Shown piece by piece: positions 1-9,476 of a stretch of 64,000 nt of DNA; within the stretch, counting starts at the first letter, position 1, and each line of letters starts with the position of its first letter. The position numbers were made by a program, and so were the translations under genes. This DNA comes from Caldicellulosiruptor naganoensis (GTDB taxonomy: Bacteria; Bacillota; Thermoanaerobacteria; Caldicellulosiruptorales; Caldicellulosiruptoraceae): assembly GCF_026914285.1 (NCBI RefSeq), contig NZ_CP113864.1:1953001-2017000 (forward strand). The letters run 5' to 3'. Under the pieces are notes generated by a model. That model searched no databases. It saw only the letters and a list, made by a program, of their open reading frames with translations, and was not told the DNA's origin.

Positions 1-64
1 TTTTGGTCGCATACAATTATATGATCATTCCCCCGTTTTGTTGCATGTCCATCAAAAATTTTTA

Positions 65-1288
65 TTATTCTACTTTTTTTCTAAGCATTGCAAATTCAAC
101 AACCGGTCTGTCAAATTTTATTTTAGTAAGCTGCTGAGCGTGTGGTACAACATCTAAAGGGTTGCCTTCCAAGTCGAAAATGTTATCAAGTTTCTGTACA
201 AAATATGTCCCATCTGGCAGCATCACCTCAGCTACATCCCCTTTAAAAAACCTATTGCGCTGTTCAACCACTGCCCAGCCATCTTCTAAAATCTCTTTTA
301 CAATGCCAATAAATTCATATTCACGAATGTATTTGCTTGAGTCAAATTTATAATCATTGTGTGTTGGTTTTCCAAAGTAGAAGTTTGTTGTATAGCTTCT
401 GTGCGAGCACTTTGCTATCTCCTCAAGCCACTGAGGGTCAGCTTCAAAGTGTTCTGGGTCTTGTAAGTATCTGTCAATTGCCTTTCTGTACACACTTACA
501 ACAGTTCCAACATAGAAGCTGCTCTTCATCCTTCCTTCTATCTTGAAGGCATCAATTCCTGCTTCTACTAACTTGTCAATATGCTCAACCATGCAAAGGT
601 CTTTTGAGTTGAAGATATACGTTCCATCAACATCTTCAAATACCTCAAAATACTGACCGGGCCTTTTTTCTTCCATGATATAGTATTTGTATCTGCAAGG
701 ATGTGCACACTCACCCCTGTTTGCATCTCTGTATGTCATATATGCGCTCAGAAAACACCTTCCCGAGTATGAAATGCACACAGCCCCATGGACAAAAGCT
801 TCAAGCTCAAGATCTTGGGGTACATTTTGGCGAATCTCTTTTATCTCTTCTAAAGAAAGCTCTCTTGCCAACACTATCCTCTTTGCACCAAGTTCATGCC
901 AAAACCGTGCACTTTCAAAATTGGTAGTGTTTGCCTGAGTGCTTATGTGAATAGGAATTCCAAGTCTTTTTGCTTTTTTGAAGATACCTAAATCTGAAAC
1001 TATTATTCCATCAAAACCTAAATCCTTTATGCTATCAAAAAACTCATCTACCTTTTTTATATCCTCATTTCTTGCGAATATATTTGCTGTGAGATATACC
1101 TTTTTACCATACCTGTGTGCAAACTCTATACCTTCCTTCATACTATCGAAGTCAAAATTTCCAGCGTATTTTCTCAGTCCAAATTCTTTGCCGCCTATAT
1201 AGACGCTATCAGCACCATACACTACCGCAACTTTTAGTTTTTCTAAGTCTCCTGCCGGTGCAACAAGCTCAGGTCTTTTTGTTTTCAT
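65..1288 (-). CDS. U32 family peptidase / tRNA hydroxylation-type protein (YrrO-like)
   Basis: This is a peptidase U32 family protein of about 407 residues. It opens with the family motif ELVAPAGDLEKLKVAVVYGA and has the conserved central stretch EAFVHGAVCISYSGRCFLSA, which holds family cysteines. Members act as collagenase-like proteases or, as B. subtilis YrrN/YrrO and E. coli TrhP do, in tRNA wobble-uridine hydroxylation; the latter is more likely for a gene next to yrrM and mltG. I chose the ATG at 1288 because a GGAGG (1297-1301) lies 8 nt upstream; a GTG at 1303 overlapping the previous stop has no such site. It is the last gene of the mltG-methyltransferase-U32 operon seen in this window. 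Confidence 0.88.
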   Translation of the reverse strand: MKTKRPELVAPAGDLEKLKVAVVYGADSVYIGGKEFGLRKYAGNFDFDSMKEGIEFAHRYGKKVYLTANIFARNEDIKKVDEFFDSIKDLGFDGIIVSDLGIFKKAKRLGIPIHISTQANTTNFESARFWHELGAKRIVLARELSLEEIKEIRQNVPQDLELEAFVHGAVCISYSGRCFLSAYMTYRDANRGECAHPCRYKYYIMEEKRPGQYFEVFEDVDGTYIFNSKDLCMVEHIDKLVEAGIDAFKIEGRMKSSFYVGTVVSVYRKAIDRYLQDPEHFEADPQWLEEIAKCSHRSYTTNFYFGKPTHNDYKFDSSKYIREYEFIGIVKEILEDGWAVVEQRNRFFKGDVAEVMLPDGTYFVQKLDNIFDLEGNPLDVVPHAQQLTKIKFDRPVVEFAMLRKKVE

Positions 1289-1302
1289 TTTTAAAACCTC
1301 CA

Positions 1303-1941
1303 CTACTTTTTGATAGCAATTAAAACTCCATCGCTAATTGGCAAAAGTGTCATTACAAACTCTGGGTCATCTTCAATCATCTTTATAAACTTGTTCATTC
1401 TTTTAGCAATTGTAATCATTCTTCGAACTAAATACCTTCTTCCAACAACCATACCTTTGAAAAGTACATTGTCACAAACAAGTAAACACTCTTTTGACAT
1501 CTTATCTTTCGTAAGATTAAAATAGTCAATGTACTGGGCTTTGGCAGCATCAAAAAATATCATGTCAAACTCCCCATCTATCGCCTGCAAAACCTCTTCT
1601 GCCTCGCCACCAATGATAGTTATTTTATCTTCTGCATTAAATTCTTTTACATTCTTTTTTGCTTGCATAACCATGTCAAAGTCCTTCTCAATGGAAATTA
1701 TCTTAGCTTCAGGAAAGCCAATATGCATTGAAAGTGTTGAATAACCAATAGCTGTCCCAATCTCTAGTACTCTTTTTGGTTTTCTCAACATTGTTAGGAT
1801 TGTAAGAAGCCTTGAAACCTCTCTTGAAACAATTGGGATATTATTCTTTTTGGCATATTCTTCAATTTTTAGAAGTTTCTTGTCAATATTTGTAAGTTTT
1901 GACCTTATAAACTGATTTAAAATATCCTGGGATATATCCAT
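1303..1941 (-). CDS. SAM-dependent O-methyltransferase (YrrM-like, COG4122)
   Basis: This is a 212-residue class I methyltransferase. The SAM-binding motif I is VLEIGTAIGYSTL (about residues 60-72), followed by IISIEKD as motif II and FDMIFFDAAK as the acidic motif of the COG4122 O-methyltransferase family. In B. subtilis the orthologous YrrM makes the methyl transfer step that follows tRNA hydroxylation to give mo5U34, in partnership with U32 proteins, and that partner is the next gene here. It starts 4 nt after the mltG stop, so the two are almost certainly co-transcribed. The functional link to tRNA is inferred from synteny; an alternative is a small-molecule O-methyltransferase. Confidence 0.88.
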   Translation of the reverse strand: MDISQDILNQFIRSKLTNIDKKLLKIEEYAKKNNIPIVSREVSRLLTILTMLRKPKRVLEIGTAIGYSTLSMHIGFPEAKIISIEKDFDMVMQAKKNVKEFNAEDKITIIGGEAEEVLQAIDGEFDMIFFDAAKAQYIDYFNLTKDKMSKECLLVCDNVLFKGMVVGRRYLVRRMITIAKRMNKFIKMIEDDPEFVMTLLPISDGVLIAIKK

Positions 1942-1945
1942 GGTC

Positions 1946-2953
1946 TTATTTTTTCCCTTCTTTTAGTTGTTTTTGTGCTTTCAAATGTTCTTCATAGGTC
2001 CTTGAAAATATATGGCTTCCATCTTTTTTGGCAACAAAAAATAAGTAATCTGTCTTTTGAGGATTCAATGCAGCAAGCAAACTCTCCTTCCCTGGATTGC
2101 ATACCGCAGAAGGTGGAAGCCCTTTGTAAAGGTATGTATTATATGGCGATCTAATTTTAACATCCTCATATGACAAAACTTCTTTGTGAAATGGTAGAAT
2201 ATACTCAACTGTCGCACAGCTTTCTAACTTTATCCCTTGGCTTAACCTGTTCAAAAACACACCTGCAATAATAGGACGCTCAAAATCTTTTTTAGCCTCT
2301 TTTTCAACAATTGAGGCAAGGATTACTGTTTGAATATCATCAAGCTGGGTTGTCTTTTTATGTTTTATGCTATTGTAAACCTCTAAAAATCTATTTAACA
2401 TCCTTTTAATTATATCCTTTTCAGATTCACCAATATATATTTCATATGTATCAGGATACAAAAACCCCTCAAGCTTGTATTTTACATTTTTTGAAGGATA
2501 TTTAAACTGAAAATCAAAGTTGTAGTTATTAATCTCATCCAAAAACTTCTTCTCATCAACAATTCCCAAACTGCTCAGTCTTTTTGCTATCTGGACGCAA
2601 GTAAAACCTTCTGGAATAGTAAACCTTATTGTCTTTTTGAACACAATACCCTTTTGCAAAGCCTCACAAAGCTCTTTATAGCTCATAGATGAAGAGAACT
2701 TGTAACTTCCTGCTGCTATCTTGTAATTGTTAATTTTTACATATAGCATGAAAAGATAAGGGTTTTTTATTATCCCTTTCTCCTTTAGAATCATAGCAAC
2801 ATTTTTTACAGAGGTGTTTTGCGGAATTTCAACGTAAACTTCTTTAGTTTTGGGTTTTTGAAGCTTTAATAAGATTGCAAGTAGCAGGACACTCATTGTA
2901 ATTATACTGATTATGAAAATATAAACCCTTACATTTTTATTCTTAACTTTCAT
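1946..2953 (-). CDS. mltG: Endolytic peptidoglycan transglycosylase MltG
   Basis: This 335-residue protein has one N-terminal membrane helix (about residues 9-28) followed by an extracytoplasmic YceG/MltG domain. Hallmarks are the LysM-like N-terminal part (VYVEIPQNTSVKNVAMILK), LASIVEKEAK containing the catalytic glutamate, and the C-terminal RSPYNTYLYKGLPPSAVCNPG stretch, of which NTYLYKGLPP and NPG are typical. MltG cleaves nascent glycan strands at the outer membrane face and sets strand length during elongation. It is the first gene of the operon with the methyltransferase and U32 genes, the same order as yrrL-yrrM-yrrN in bacilli. The length matches the family. Confidence 0.93.
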   Translation of the reverse strand: MKVKNKNVRVYIFIISIITMSVLLLAILLKLQKPKTKEVYVEIPQNTSVKNVAMILKEKGIIKNPYLFMLYVKINNYKIAAGSYKFSSSMSYKELCEALQKGIVFKKTIRFTIPEGFTCVQIAKRLSSLGIVDEKKFLDEINNYNFDFQFKYPSKNVKYKLEGFLYPDTYEIYIGESEKDIIKRMLNRFLEVYNSIKHKKTTQLDDIQTVILASIVEKEAKKDFERPIIAGVFLNRLSQGIKLESCATVEYILPFHKEVLSYEDVKIRSPYNTYLYKGLPPSAVCNPGKESLLAALNPQKTDYLFFVAKKDGSHIFSRTYEEHLKAQKQLKEGKK

Positions 2954-3034
2954 TTTTTCAAATACCCCATTTTATAAATTATAAAAGCATATCAGCACTG
3001 ATGCTCATATTATATCATATCTTCAGACGGCAAT

Positions 3035-3064
3035 AAAAAAGAGCCTAAAATACAGGCTCTTTTT
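3035..3064 (-). terminator. Intrinsic terminator overlapping the typA stop codon
   Basis: On the minus strand AAAGAGCCT and AGGCTCTTT form a stem with a short AT-rich loop, followed by a U-run. The typA stop codon (3045-3047) lies inside the hairpin, so the last codons of the gene make the 5' arm. Confidence 0.8.
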
Positions 3065-4895
3065 CCTCTTTTTTAGCTCTTGCCTCCATCTTCTTTCTCA
3101 TCTCATGGTTCAAAATCTTTTTTCTGAGCCTTAGGCTCTTTGGAGTGACCTCCAAAAGCTCATCCTCTGCTAAAAACTCAATACACTCTTCTAATGAAAG
3201 CTTTACAGGCGGGGTTAGTCTCAAAGCCTCATCAGCAGTTGCTGAGCGCATATTAGTAAGATGTTTTTTCTTGCACACATTTACAACAATATCCTCAGGT
3301 CTTGAGCTTTCTCCAACAATCATACCTTCATACACTTGTGTGCCCGGTTCAATAAAAAGTCTTCCTCTTTCTTGAGCATTGTAAAGTCCATATGTGACAG
3401 CTTCACCTGTTTCAAAAGCTATTAGTGCTCCTTTGTTTCTTTCTGGAATATCACCAGCATATGGCATATAATCATAAAACACATGGTTCATAATACCATT
3501 TCCTTTGGTATCTGTCAAAAACTCAGACCTAAAACCTATAAGACCTCGTGCTGGTATTATAAACTCAAGTCGCATAAAACCATCGTTTAAGATGGTCATA
3601 TTCTGAAGCTGTGCTCTTCGCGGACCCAATTTTTCCATGACAGTGCCCATAAACTCTTCTGGAACATCAATTATCAAATATTCATACGGCTCATAAAGTT
3701 CACCATTTATAATTTTTGTTATAACCTGTGGCTTTGAAACCTGAAACTCATAACCCTCTCTGCGCATAGTTTCGATCAATATTGCCAAATGAAGCTCTCC
3801 TCTTCCTGACACCTTAAATGAATCGGGTGAATCGGTCTCCTCAACTTTCAATCCTACATTTCTCTCAAGTTCCTTAAAAAGGCGCTCTCGTAAGTGCCTT
3901 GAAGTTACATACTCACCTTCTTTTCCTGCAAAAGGTGAATCATTTGTTGAAAATATCATAGAGATTGTTGGCTCATCAATCTTGATAAACTCCAACGCCT
4001 CTGGATTTTCTGCATCTGCCACAGTCTGACCAATGTTGATACCATCTATTCCGGCAATTGCAACAATATCACCAAGCTTTGCTTCGCTACATTCTACCCT
4101 TTTTAAACCTTCAAACTGATACAGTTTTGTAACCCTTGTCTTTTGCAAAACTCCATCTTGTCTTGTGCAAACTGCAACCTGCTGATTGAGTTTTACACTT
4201 CCTCTCACAACCTTGCCAATTGCAATTCTTCCAAGGTAATTGTCATAGTCAATTGAAGTTACAATCATCTGGAAAGGTGCATCAATTTCACCTGTTGGTG
4301 CAGGAATATTGTTTATAATCATCTCAAACAGTGGTTCTAAATTGTGACTTTCATCTTCTAAATCAAACTTTGCAATGCCTTCTTTTGCTGATGCAAAAAC
4401 ATATGGAAAGTCAAGCTGGTCTTCATCTGCTCCAAGCTCAATAAAAAGATCTAACACCTTATCCAAAACCTCATAAGGCCTTGCAAATGGCCTGTCAATT
4501 TTATTTATAACAACAATTGGCTTGAGTTTAAGCTGTAGGGCTTTTCTTAAAACAAACTTTGTCTGGGGCATTGGACCTTCATAGGCATCTACAACCAGAA
4601 GCACACCATCTGCCATAACAAGCGCTCTTTCAACTTCACTTCCAAAGTCTGCATGGCCTGGTGTGTCTATGATGTTTATCTTTATTCCTTTGTACATAAT
4701 GGCTGTGTTTTTTGCCATTATGGTAATTCCTTTTTCTCTTTCAAGCTGGTTTGAATCTAAAACTCTTTCTTCAACTACCTGATTTTCACGGAATATTCCA
4801 CTTTGTTTTAACATTGCGTCAACTAAGGTTGTTTTACCATGGTCAACATGGGCAATTATAGCGATGTTTCTGATGTCATCTCTTTGGGTTAGCAT
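3045..4895 (-). CDS. typA: Ribosome-associated GTPase TypA/BipA
   Basis: This 616-residue translational GTPase shows all G motifs: AHVDHGKTT (G1), REKGITI (G2), DTPGHADF (G3), NKID (G4) and SAKEG (G5). They are followed by the EF-G-like domains and the BipA-specific C-terminal domain (GPRRAQLQNM, IPARGLIGFRSEFLTDTKG). TypA binds the 70S ribosome under stress and supports late 50S assembly. The AAAGGAGG upstream is 17 nt from the ATG, which is unusually far, but an in-frame stop between them excludes an earlier start. It is monocistronic, with its own promoter and a terminator overlapping its end. Confidence 0.96.
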   Translation of the reverse strand: MLTQRDDIRNIAIIAHVDHGKTTLVDAMLKQSGIFRENQVVEERVLDSNQLEREKGITIMAKNTAIMYKGIKINIIDTPGHADFGSEVERALVMADGVLLVVDAYEGPMPQTKFVLRKALQLKLKPIVVINKIDRPFARPYEVLDKVLDLFIELGADEDQLDFPYVFASAKEGIAKFDLEDESHNLEPLFEMIINNIPAPTGEIDAPFQMIVTSIDYDNYLGRIAIGKVVRGSVKLNQQVAVCTRQDGVLQKTRVTKLYQFEGLKRVECSEAKLGDIVAIAGIDGINIGQTVADAENPEALEFIKIDEPTISMIFSTNDSPFAGKEGEYVTSRHLRERLFKELERNVGLKVEETDSPDSFKVSGRGELHLAILIETMRREGYEFQVSKPQVITKIINGELYEPYEYLIIDVPEEFMGTVMEKLGPRRAQLQNMTILNDGFMRLEFIIPARGLIGFRSEFLTDTKGNGIMNHVFYDYMPYAGDIPERNKGALIAFETGEAVTYGLYNAQERGRLFIEPGTQVYEGMIVGESSRPEDIVVNVCKKKHLTNMRSATADEALRLTPPVKLSLEECIEFLAEDELLEVTPKSLRLRKKILNHEMRKKMEARAKKEEKEPVF

Positions 4896-4945
4896 TTTGG
4901 TGTTTTAAGAGCCTCCTTTGAAAGTTTAGTAGGGAGCTTTATTAA

Positions 4946-4974
4946 TTTTAAAATAATCTGCTTTTTAAAGTCAA
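4946..4974 (-). promoter_or_regulatory. Promoter of typA
   Basis: The minus strand reads TTGACT (4974-4969), a 17-nt spacer, then TTAAAA (4951-4946), about 50 nt upstream of the typA start. This is a reasonable sigma-A-type match. Confidence 0.6.
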
Positions 4975-5143
4975 GGCAATTGGAAAGTTTATATGGCTAA
5001 AAGATTGGAACCAATCTTATTATATTAGCTTCACATATTGGTAATATATTGCAATTTTCCATATTGTCAGATATTATTTATTATAAAAAACTCTTCTGAA
5101 TAATTTACTAAGACTTTAAAGAAAGGGGTACGTAATACCGAAG

Positions 5144-5950
5144 ATGAAAGAAAATCTATTAAACTTTAGCAAAAACACTTACTCAAAATTAATTGTTCTC
5201 ATGCTCTGCTGTTTATTTACAATATTTAACTCAACTATTTCACAGGGTGCTGTACCAAAAGTAAAATATGTGACTGCAGAAGAATTTGTTCAAAAGGTTT
5301 TTGTAGCTCTCAAGATAATTAACCACTCACAAGATCCCTGGAGCAAAGCAAAATTATTAAAAGTTCTTCCTGCAAACTTGAACAAAAAATCTATTATCAC
5401 AAAAGCTCAAGCTTCATATATTCTGTGGCATACAATACAAAATTTAGAGTCTTTAAAACAAAGATTATTGCCAGTTCAAACCAACATATTATCTTGTTGG
5501 GACTATCACAAACAAACAGGAAAAGGATTTGTAACAAAGAACATTCCGACCGAAATAGCACTTTTGTATTATAACTTCGTGGTAATAGAAAAAATATATA
5601 AAGATGGTCATAAAAAATATGTTCTTGTGTGGAATCCATACACCAAAGCACGATCACAAGATGACTATGTAAAATTGGTAAGAGATTTTTTAAATAAAAA
5701 TCGACAAAAGTACAAGGTTGTGCTCAAGGAAAATACAAAATCATTATCAGTAGATTACATAAAAAAAGTATTTCCGATTATTAATAAATCAAATAATCTT
5801 CCTCCAACAATTTTCAATAAAGTATATCAAAGTATATACCAAAATACGTATCAAGACATTGAGAATATTGTGTTAAACCAACTTTATACTGTTAATGATC
5901 AAGTTTACTGTTATTTTTTCTTGACTTTGTCAGTTAAGAGGTGTTTTTGA
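5144..5950 (+). pseudogene. 5' part of an IS-disrupted L,D-transpeptidase gene
   Basis: The first 776 nt (to 5919) encode a signal peptide (residues about 12-31, core LIVLMLCCLFTIFNSTIS) and an N-terminal domain with an S-layer-homology-like segment (ITKAQASYILW). The reading frame then enters the IS at 5920 and ends at 5950 after ten IS-encoded residues. The rest of the gene resumes after the IS at 7902. Joining 5144-5919 to 8073-9258 gives one uninterrupted 653-codon frame, so the host gene was intact before insertion. As it stands this fragment would make an exported protein with no catalytic domain. Confidence 0.85.
5749..5919 (+). repeat. Left 171-bp target-site duplication of IS copy 1
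   Basis: Positions 5749-5919 are repeated without a mismatch that I can see at 7902-8072 (constant offset 2153), immediately on either side of the IS. The repeated DNA is host gene coding sequence, so it is a target duplication, not part of the element. IS1634 of Mycoplasma mycoides is known for long, variable direct repeats of this kind. Confidence 0.93.
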
Positions 5951-6059
5951 GCTAACAAAAAATAACAAAGTCTTAATTTATGCGGGTTTCAAGAAGAGAA
6001 AAATAAAAAATTTTAAAAAATGTAGGGACAAATTTTAGCTTAATATATACTGAATTTGC

Positions 6060-6088
6060 TTGACTTTTTAAATATTTTGTGGTACAAT
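6060..6088 (+). promoter_or_regulatory. Promoter of IS1634-type transposase
   Basis: TTGACT (6060-6065), a 17-nt spacer and TACAAT (6083-6088) lie inside the element, 30 nt before the transposase ATG. The same site is present in the inverted copy at about 12690-12718. Confidence 0.75.
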
Positions 6089-6117
6089 ATAACAAACTAT
6101 CTTCAAGGAGTTGCCAT

Positions 6118-7821
6118 ATGTTTGTCAAAATTACTAATGCTGGCGGTTATCAGTATGTTAGGTTAGTCGAAAATTACCGTGAAAATGGTAAAGTAAAGCA
6201 AAGAGTACTATTTAACTTTGGTAGACTTGATATTCTCAAAGATGACCCCGCTTTTAAAAACATTGTAAAAAAACTATCTGATATTGTCGCTGAAACAACT
6301 ACTGAGAATGCAAAAGCTGTTACTATTGAATCTGAAGAAGATATTTCGGATGCAGTTGTAAAAAACTGGGGATACATTGTATACAGAAAGTTATGGCAGG
6401 AGCTTGAAATTGATAAGTTTTTAAAAGGGAAAGCAGCAAAAGAGAGAAAGATAAAATTTGATGTAGACAAAGTAAGTTTTTTAATGACCATACAGAGATT
6501 GATAGAGCCAATGAGCAAACTAAGAACTTATCATCAGAGAAGCAAATATTTTGGATTTGAAGAGGATATAGATTTGAATCAATTGTACAGGTGTTTAGAT
6601 TTTCTTGACAGTGTAAAAGAAGATTTAGAGACATACCTGTATCAGAGAAATAAAGACTTATTTAAGATGGTAGTTGATGTAGTGTTTTATGATGTGACGA
6701 CAATATACTTTGAGAGTTGTAGAGCGGATGAACTTAAAAATTTTGGGTTTAGCAAAGACAACAAGGTAAATGAAGTGCAAGTTGTATTAGGGCTTTTGGT
6801 GGACAAAGAAGGCAGACCGATAGGGTATGAACTTTTTCCTGGTAATACGATAGATAGCAAGACGATGGTAAAGATACTGAGGAAGCTGAAGGAAAAATTT
6901 AGTATAGATAAGATAATAATAGTAGCAGACAAAGGGCTTAACAGCAGAATAAATTTAAAGATGATAAAAGAAGCTGGGTACGACTATATAGTAGCAAGCA
7001 GATTAAAGAATGCAAGTAAAGAAATTTTAGATGAAGTTTTTAATGAAGAAGGATATAAAAGACTTGATGGCAAAAGATGTTTGAATGCTGAAGAAATTTA
7101 TGGTGATGAATTCAAATATAAGGTATTGGAAAGAACAAATATTGTCAAGGATGAAGAGGGTAAAGAGTTCAAAATAGAAGAGAATTTGATAATAACGTAT
7201 TCAAGCAAGAGAGCCAAGAAAGACAAAGAAGACAGAGAGAGATTGGTAAGAAAAGCCAAAGAGCTTTTAGAGAACAAAGGAAGCATAACAGCCTTAGAAA
7301 AGAAAGGTGCAAGGAAATATTTGAAGAAGAAATCAAAATCAGAAGAATATGTATTGGATGAGGAAGCGATAAAACGAGATGAGAAATTTGACGGTTATTA
7401 TGCAATTCAAACGAGCAAAAAGGATATGGATGTAGAAGAGGTTTTAGGAGCATATCACGATTTATGGAAGATAGAACAGTCATTCAGAGTAATGAAAAGC
7501 TGTTTAGAAGTGCGACCGATATATCACTTTACAGAAAGCAGAATAAAAGGACATTTTGTGATATGTTTTTTGGCATTTTTACTGCAAAGGACATTGGAAT
7601 ATATTTTGAGGAGAAAAGGTAAAGGAATAAGTAGTGAAAGGATAATGGAAGCAATATATTCAATGAACTTTTTTGAAATAGAGATAAAAGGGAAGAAATA
7701 TTTGATAAAGCAAAAAATTGAGGGAGGAGCTGGAGATATACTGAATGTAATGAAGATAAAGGGTCCAAAAAACTTCATGACATATGAGGAAGGCTTAGAA
7801 TTTATTGGTATTAGCAAATGA
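6118..7821 (+). CDS. IS1634-family DDE transposase, copy 1
   Basis: This is an intact 567-residue transposase of the IS1634 (IS4-like, DDE_Tnp_1) type. Likely catalytic positions are the first Asp in VFYDVTTIYFES, the second Asp in IIIVADKGLNSR, and the Glu in WKIEQSFRVMKSCLE. The ATG at 6118 is preceded by AAGGAG at a 7-8 nt distance; an in-frame start 13 codons earlier lies inside the -10 region and is unlikely. The protein is identical to that of the inverted copy at 10957-12660. It is expected to cut and join the element ends and to leave long target duplications, as reported for IS1634. Confidence 0.95.
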   Translation: MFVKITNAGGYQYVRLVENYRENGKVKQRVLFNFGRLDILKDDPAFKNIVKKLSDIVAETTTENAKAVTIESEEDISDAVVKNWGYIVYRKLWQELEIDKFLKGKAAKERKIKFDVDKVSFLMTIQRLIEPMSKLRTYHQRSKYFGFEEDIDLNQLYRCLDFLDSVKEDLETYLYQRNKDLFKMVVDVVFYDVTTIYFESCRADELKNFGFSKDNKVNEVQVVLGLLVDKEGRPIGYELFPGNTIDSKTMVKILRKLKEKFSIDKIIIVADKGLNSRINLKMIKEAGYDYIVASRLKNASKEILDEVFNEEGYKRLDGKRCLNAEEIYGDEFKYKVLERTNIVKDEEGKEFKIEENLIITYSSKRAKKDKEDRERLVRKAKELLENKGSITALEKKGARKYLKKKSKSEEYVLDEEAIKRDEKFDGYYAIQTSKKDMDVEEVLGAYHDLWKIEQSFRVMKSCLEVRPIYHFTESRIKGHFVICFLAFLLQRTLEYILRRKGKGISSERIMEAIYSMNFFEIEIKGKKYLIKQKIEGGAGDILNVMKIKGPKNFMTYEEGLEFIGISK

Positions 7822-7901
7822 TGTAGTGACAAAATTGAGGTCCATATTTTGTCAATCCCAGTCCTCCCAAGCTTTTTGAGCTTCAAACTGACAAAGTCAA
7901 G

Positions 7902-8072
7902 AGTAGATTACATAAAAAAAGTATTTCCGATTATTAATAAATCAAATAATCTTCCTCCAACAATTTTCAATAAAGTATATCAAAGTATATACCAAAATAC
8001 GTATCAAGACATTGAGAATATTGTGTTAAACCAACTTTATACTGTTAATGATCAAGTTTACTGTTATTTTTT
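7902..8072 (+). repeat. Right 171-bp target-site duplication of IS copy 1
   Basis: Second copy of 5749-5919. The reading frame of the L,D-transpeptidase is the same in both copies, so recombination between them would delete the IS plus one repeat and restore the gene exactly. Confidence 0.93.
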
Positions 8073-9258
8073 AGAAGACAAAGTCCTTAAGATAGCTAAA
8101 ATTCAGAATTTCAAAACTTCATTTTTAGGAAAAGAATACAATGTAAATGTAGAATCAGATCCTCGATGGAACAAATACATTGAAGATTACATTATGTCAT
8201 TAAAAAGAGACTTTCCTGTTAATCACGAAAGATTTAAATACATTGTTGCCGATATATTTTCTACCCCTGTAAGTTTTCAAGAATCTATTCTTCGTTTATT
8301 AGACTTGGGATTATTAACACCTGAAATTAATCCCTACGACCAACGCTTTTATATCTATCCAAACAAAAGACTCTCAAGCACAGAGGTAAATGAAATAATT
8401 AATAGAATATCAAAAAACGAAAACTTATCTTTTGACGAATTTAAAGTAGACAACAAATTCTTCAGAATTGACAACCTTAGATTTTTAAAAATGCTAAAAA
8501 GCCTTCCATTAAAAACTCAAAGCAAATTGAAGTTTACATCAAATCAATTTGGTATTGATGAATTTGGAATTTATATAATTGTTGAAGGAACAAAATATTA
8601 TCTTGCTGAAACCCTCCCTAAGGACGGGAATATATTTTACTATATAAAACCTTATATAACCTATGCAAAAACAAAACTGACGTATAAAGATCTCATCCCA
8701 AAAGATCAGATAATTGAAGTATTAAGCGAAGTAGATGGTATTTGCCTTGTAAAATATAGGAATTCTAAATTATGGGTACCATCAAGATATTTGACCATTT
8801 TACCGCAAAGGAAAGTTTTTCTTAACCCACTAACAAAAGAAGAAGTTGAAAAATTTATAAATTCACGAGTAAAAAATGAAAAATCAAATTATTTTATATG
8901 GGTTGACTTGGCGAGATTATCAATTTATTTGATGAAAAAAGAAAATAATGAGTATGTTCTTATCAGAACAATTGATTGCTCTGCAGGGGCTGAATATACC
9001 CCTACATTGAGAGGTTATTTCAAAAGTAAAGCCAAAGTTTATAAATTTTATAATACACGATATAGGGCGGGAGCAATGTATGGGTTGGTGTATTGTGGTA
9101 ATTATATGATACATTCTGTTATAACAAACCGGGAAGGTAAAATCATTGATAACTCCATAATAAAAAGAATTAGCCACGGCTGCATCAGAGTCCCTATGTA
9201 TGATGCTAAATATATTTACAATAATGTGCCAGTTGGAAGTGTGGTGTGGGTGAATTGA
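7902..9258 (+). pseudogene. 3' part of the IS-disrupted L,D-transpeptidase gene (YkuD domain)
   Basis: This fragment encodes the middle and C-terminal parts of the split protein. The last 120 residues are a YkuD (L,D-transpeptidase catalytic) domain: conserved His in YMIHSVI and the active-site motif SHGCIRVP with the catalytic Cys. Such enzymes make 3-3 peptidoglycan cross-links outside the cytoplasm. The frame is open from 7849 inside the IS, so translation could start in IS DNA, but the product would lack the signal peptide and so could not reach its substrate. Loss of function is therefore inferred; precise excision would restore a 653-residue enzyme. Confidence 0.85.
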
Positions 9259-9345
9259 AAAAAGGGATCTGTCCAAAAACAATAATTTTTAATAACCTTA
9301 TTTGATGTTATTAAATACCAATATTAAATTATATAGCAAACAAAA

Positions 9346-9379
9346 AGAGGGTTGGGTAGCAGTTTTATCCCAGCCCTCT
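9346..9379 (+). terminator. Hairpin after the L,D-transpeptidase gene
   Basis: AGAGGGTTGGG pairs with TCCCAGCCCTCT (one G-U pair). No strong T-run follows, so it may be a weak terminator. It lies just outside the IS256-type element. Confidence 0.4.
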
Positions 9380-9476
9380 ATTAGAGACTTTAAATATTTT
9401 TGTGTAAAGTATAATGACCTCCTTCTTGGTAAGAATCAGAATATAAACAAAAATATCCAAGAGGGAGTTTTTTGTT

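Larger units (their letters stand above)
5920..7901 (+). mobile_element. IS1634-family insertion sequence, copy 1 (1,982 bp)
   Basis: The element is bounded by 16-bp perfect terminal inverted repeats: CTTGACTTTGTCAGTT at 5920 and its complement ending at 7901. It carries one transposase gene with its own promoter. It sits inside an L,D-transpeptidase gene and is flanked by a 171-bp direct repeat. A second copy of the same length in the opposite orientation lies at 10877-12858; the two encode the same protein, so both insertions look recent. Confidence 0.95.

Noticed and set aside
1..64. Start of another gene on the minus strand
   Set aside because: A GGGGGA is followed by possible starts near 10-20, but fewer than ten codons remain, too few to judge.
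6174..7886. Open frames antisense to the IS1634 transposases
   Set aside because: They are low-complexity shadows of the transposase and have no start signals; identical ones occur in both copies for the same reason.
5749..8072. The two copies of the transpeptidase segment as a gene duplication
   Set aside because: The repeats abut the IS ends exactly, and removing IS plus one repeat restores a full frame, so they are target duplications.
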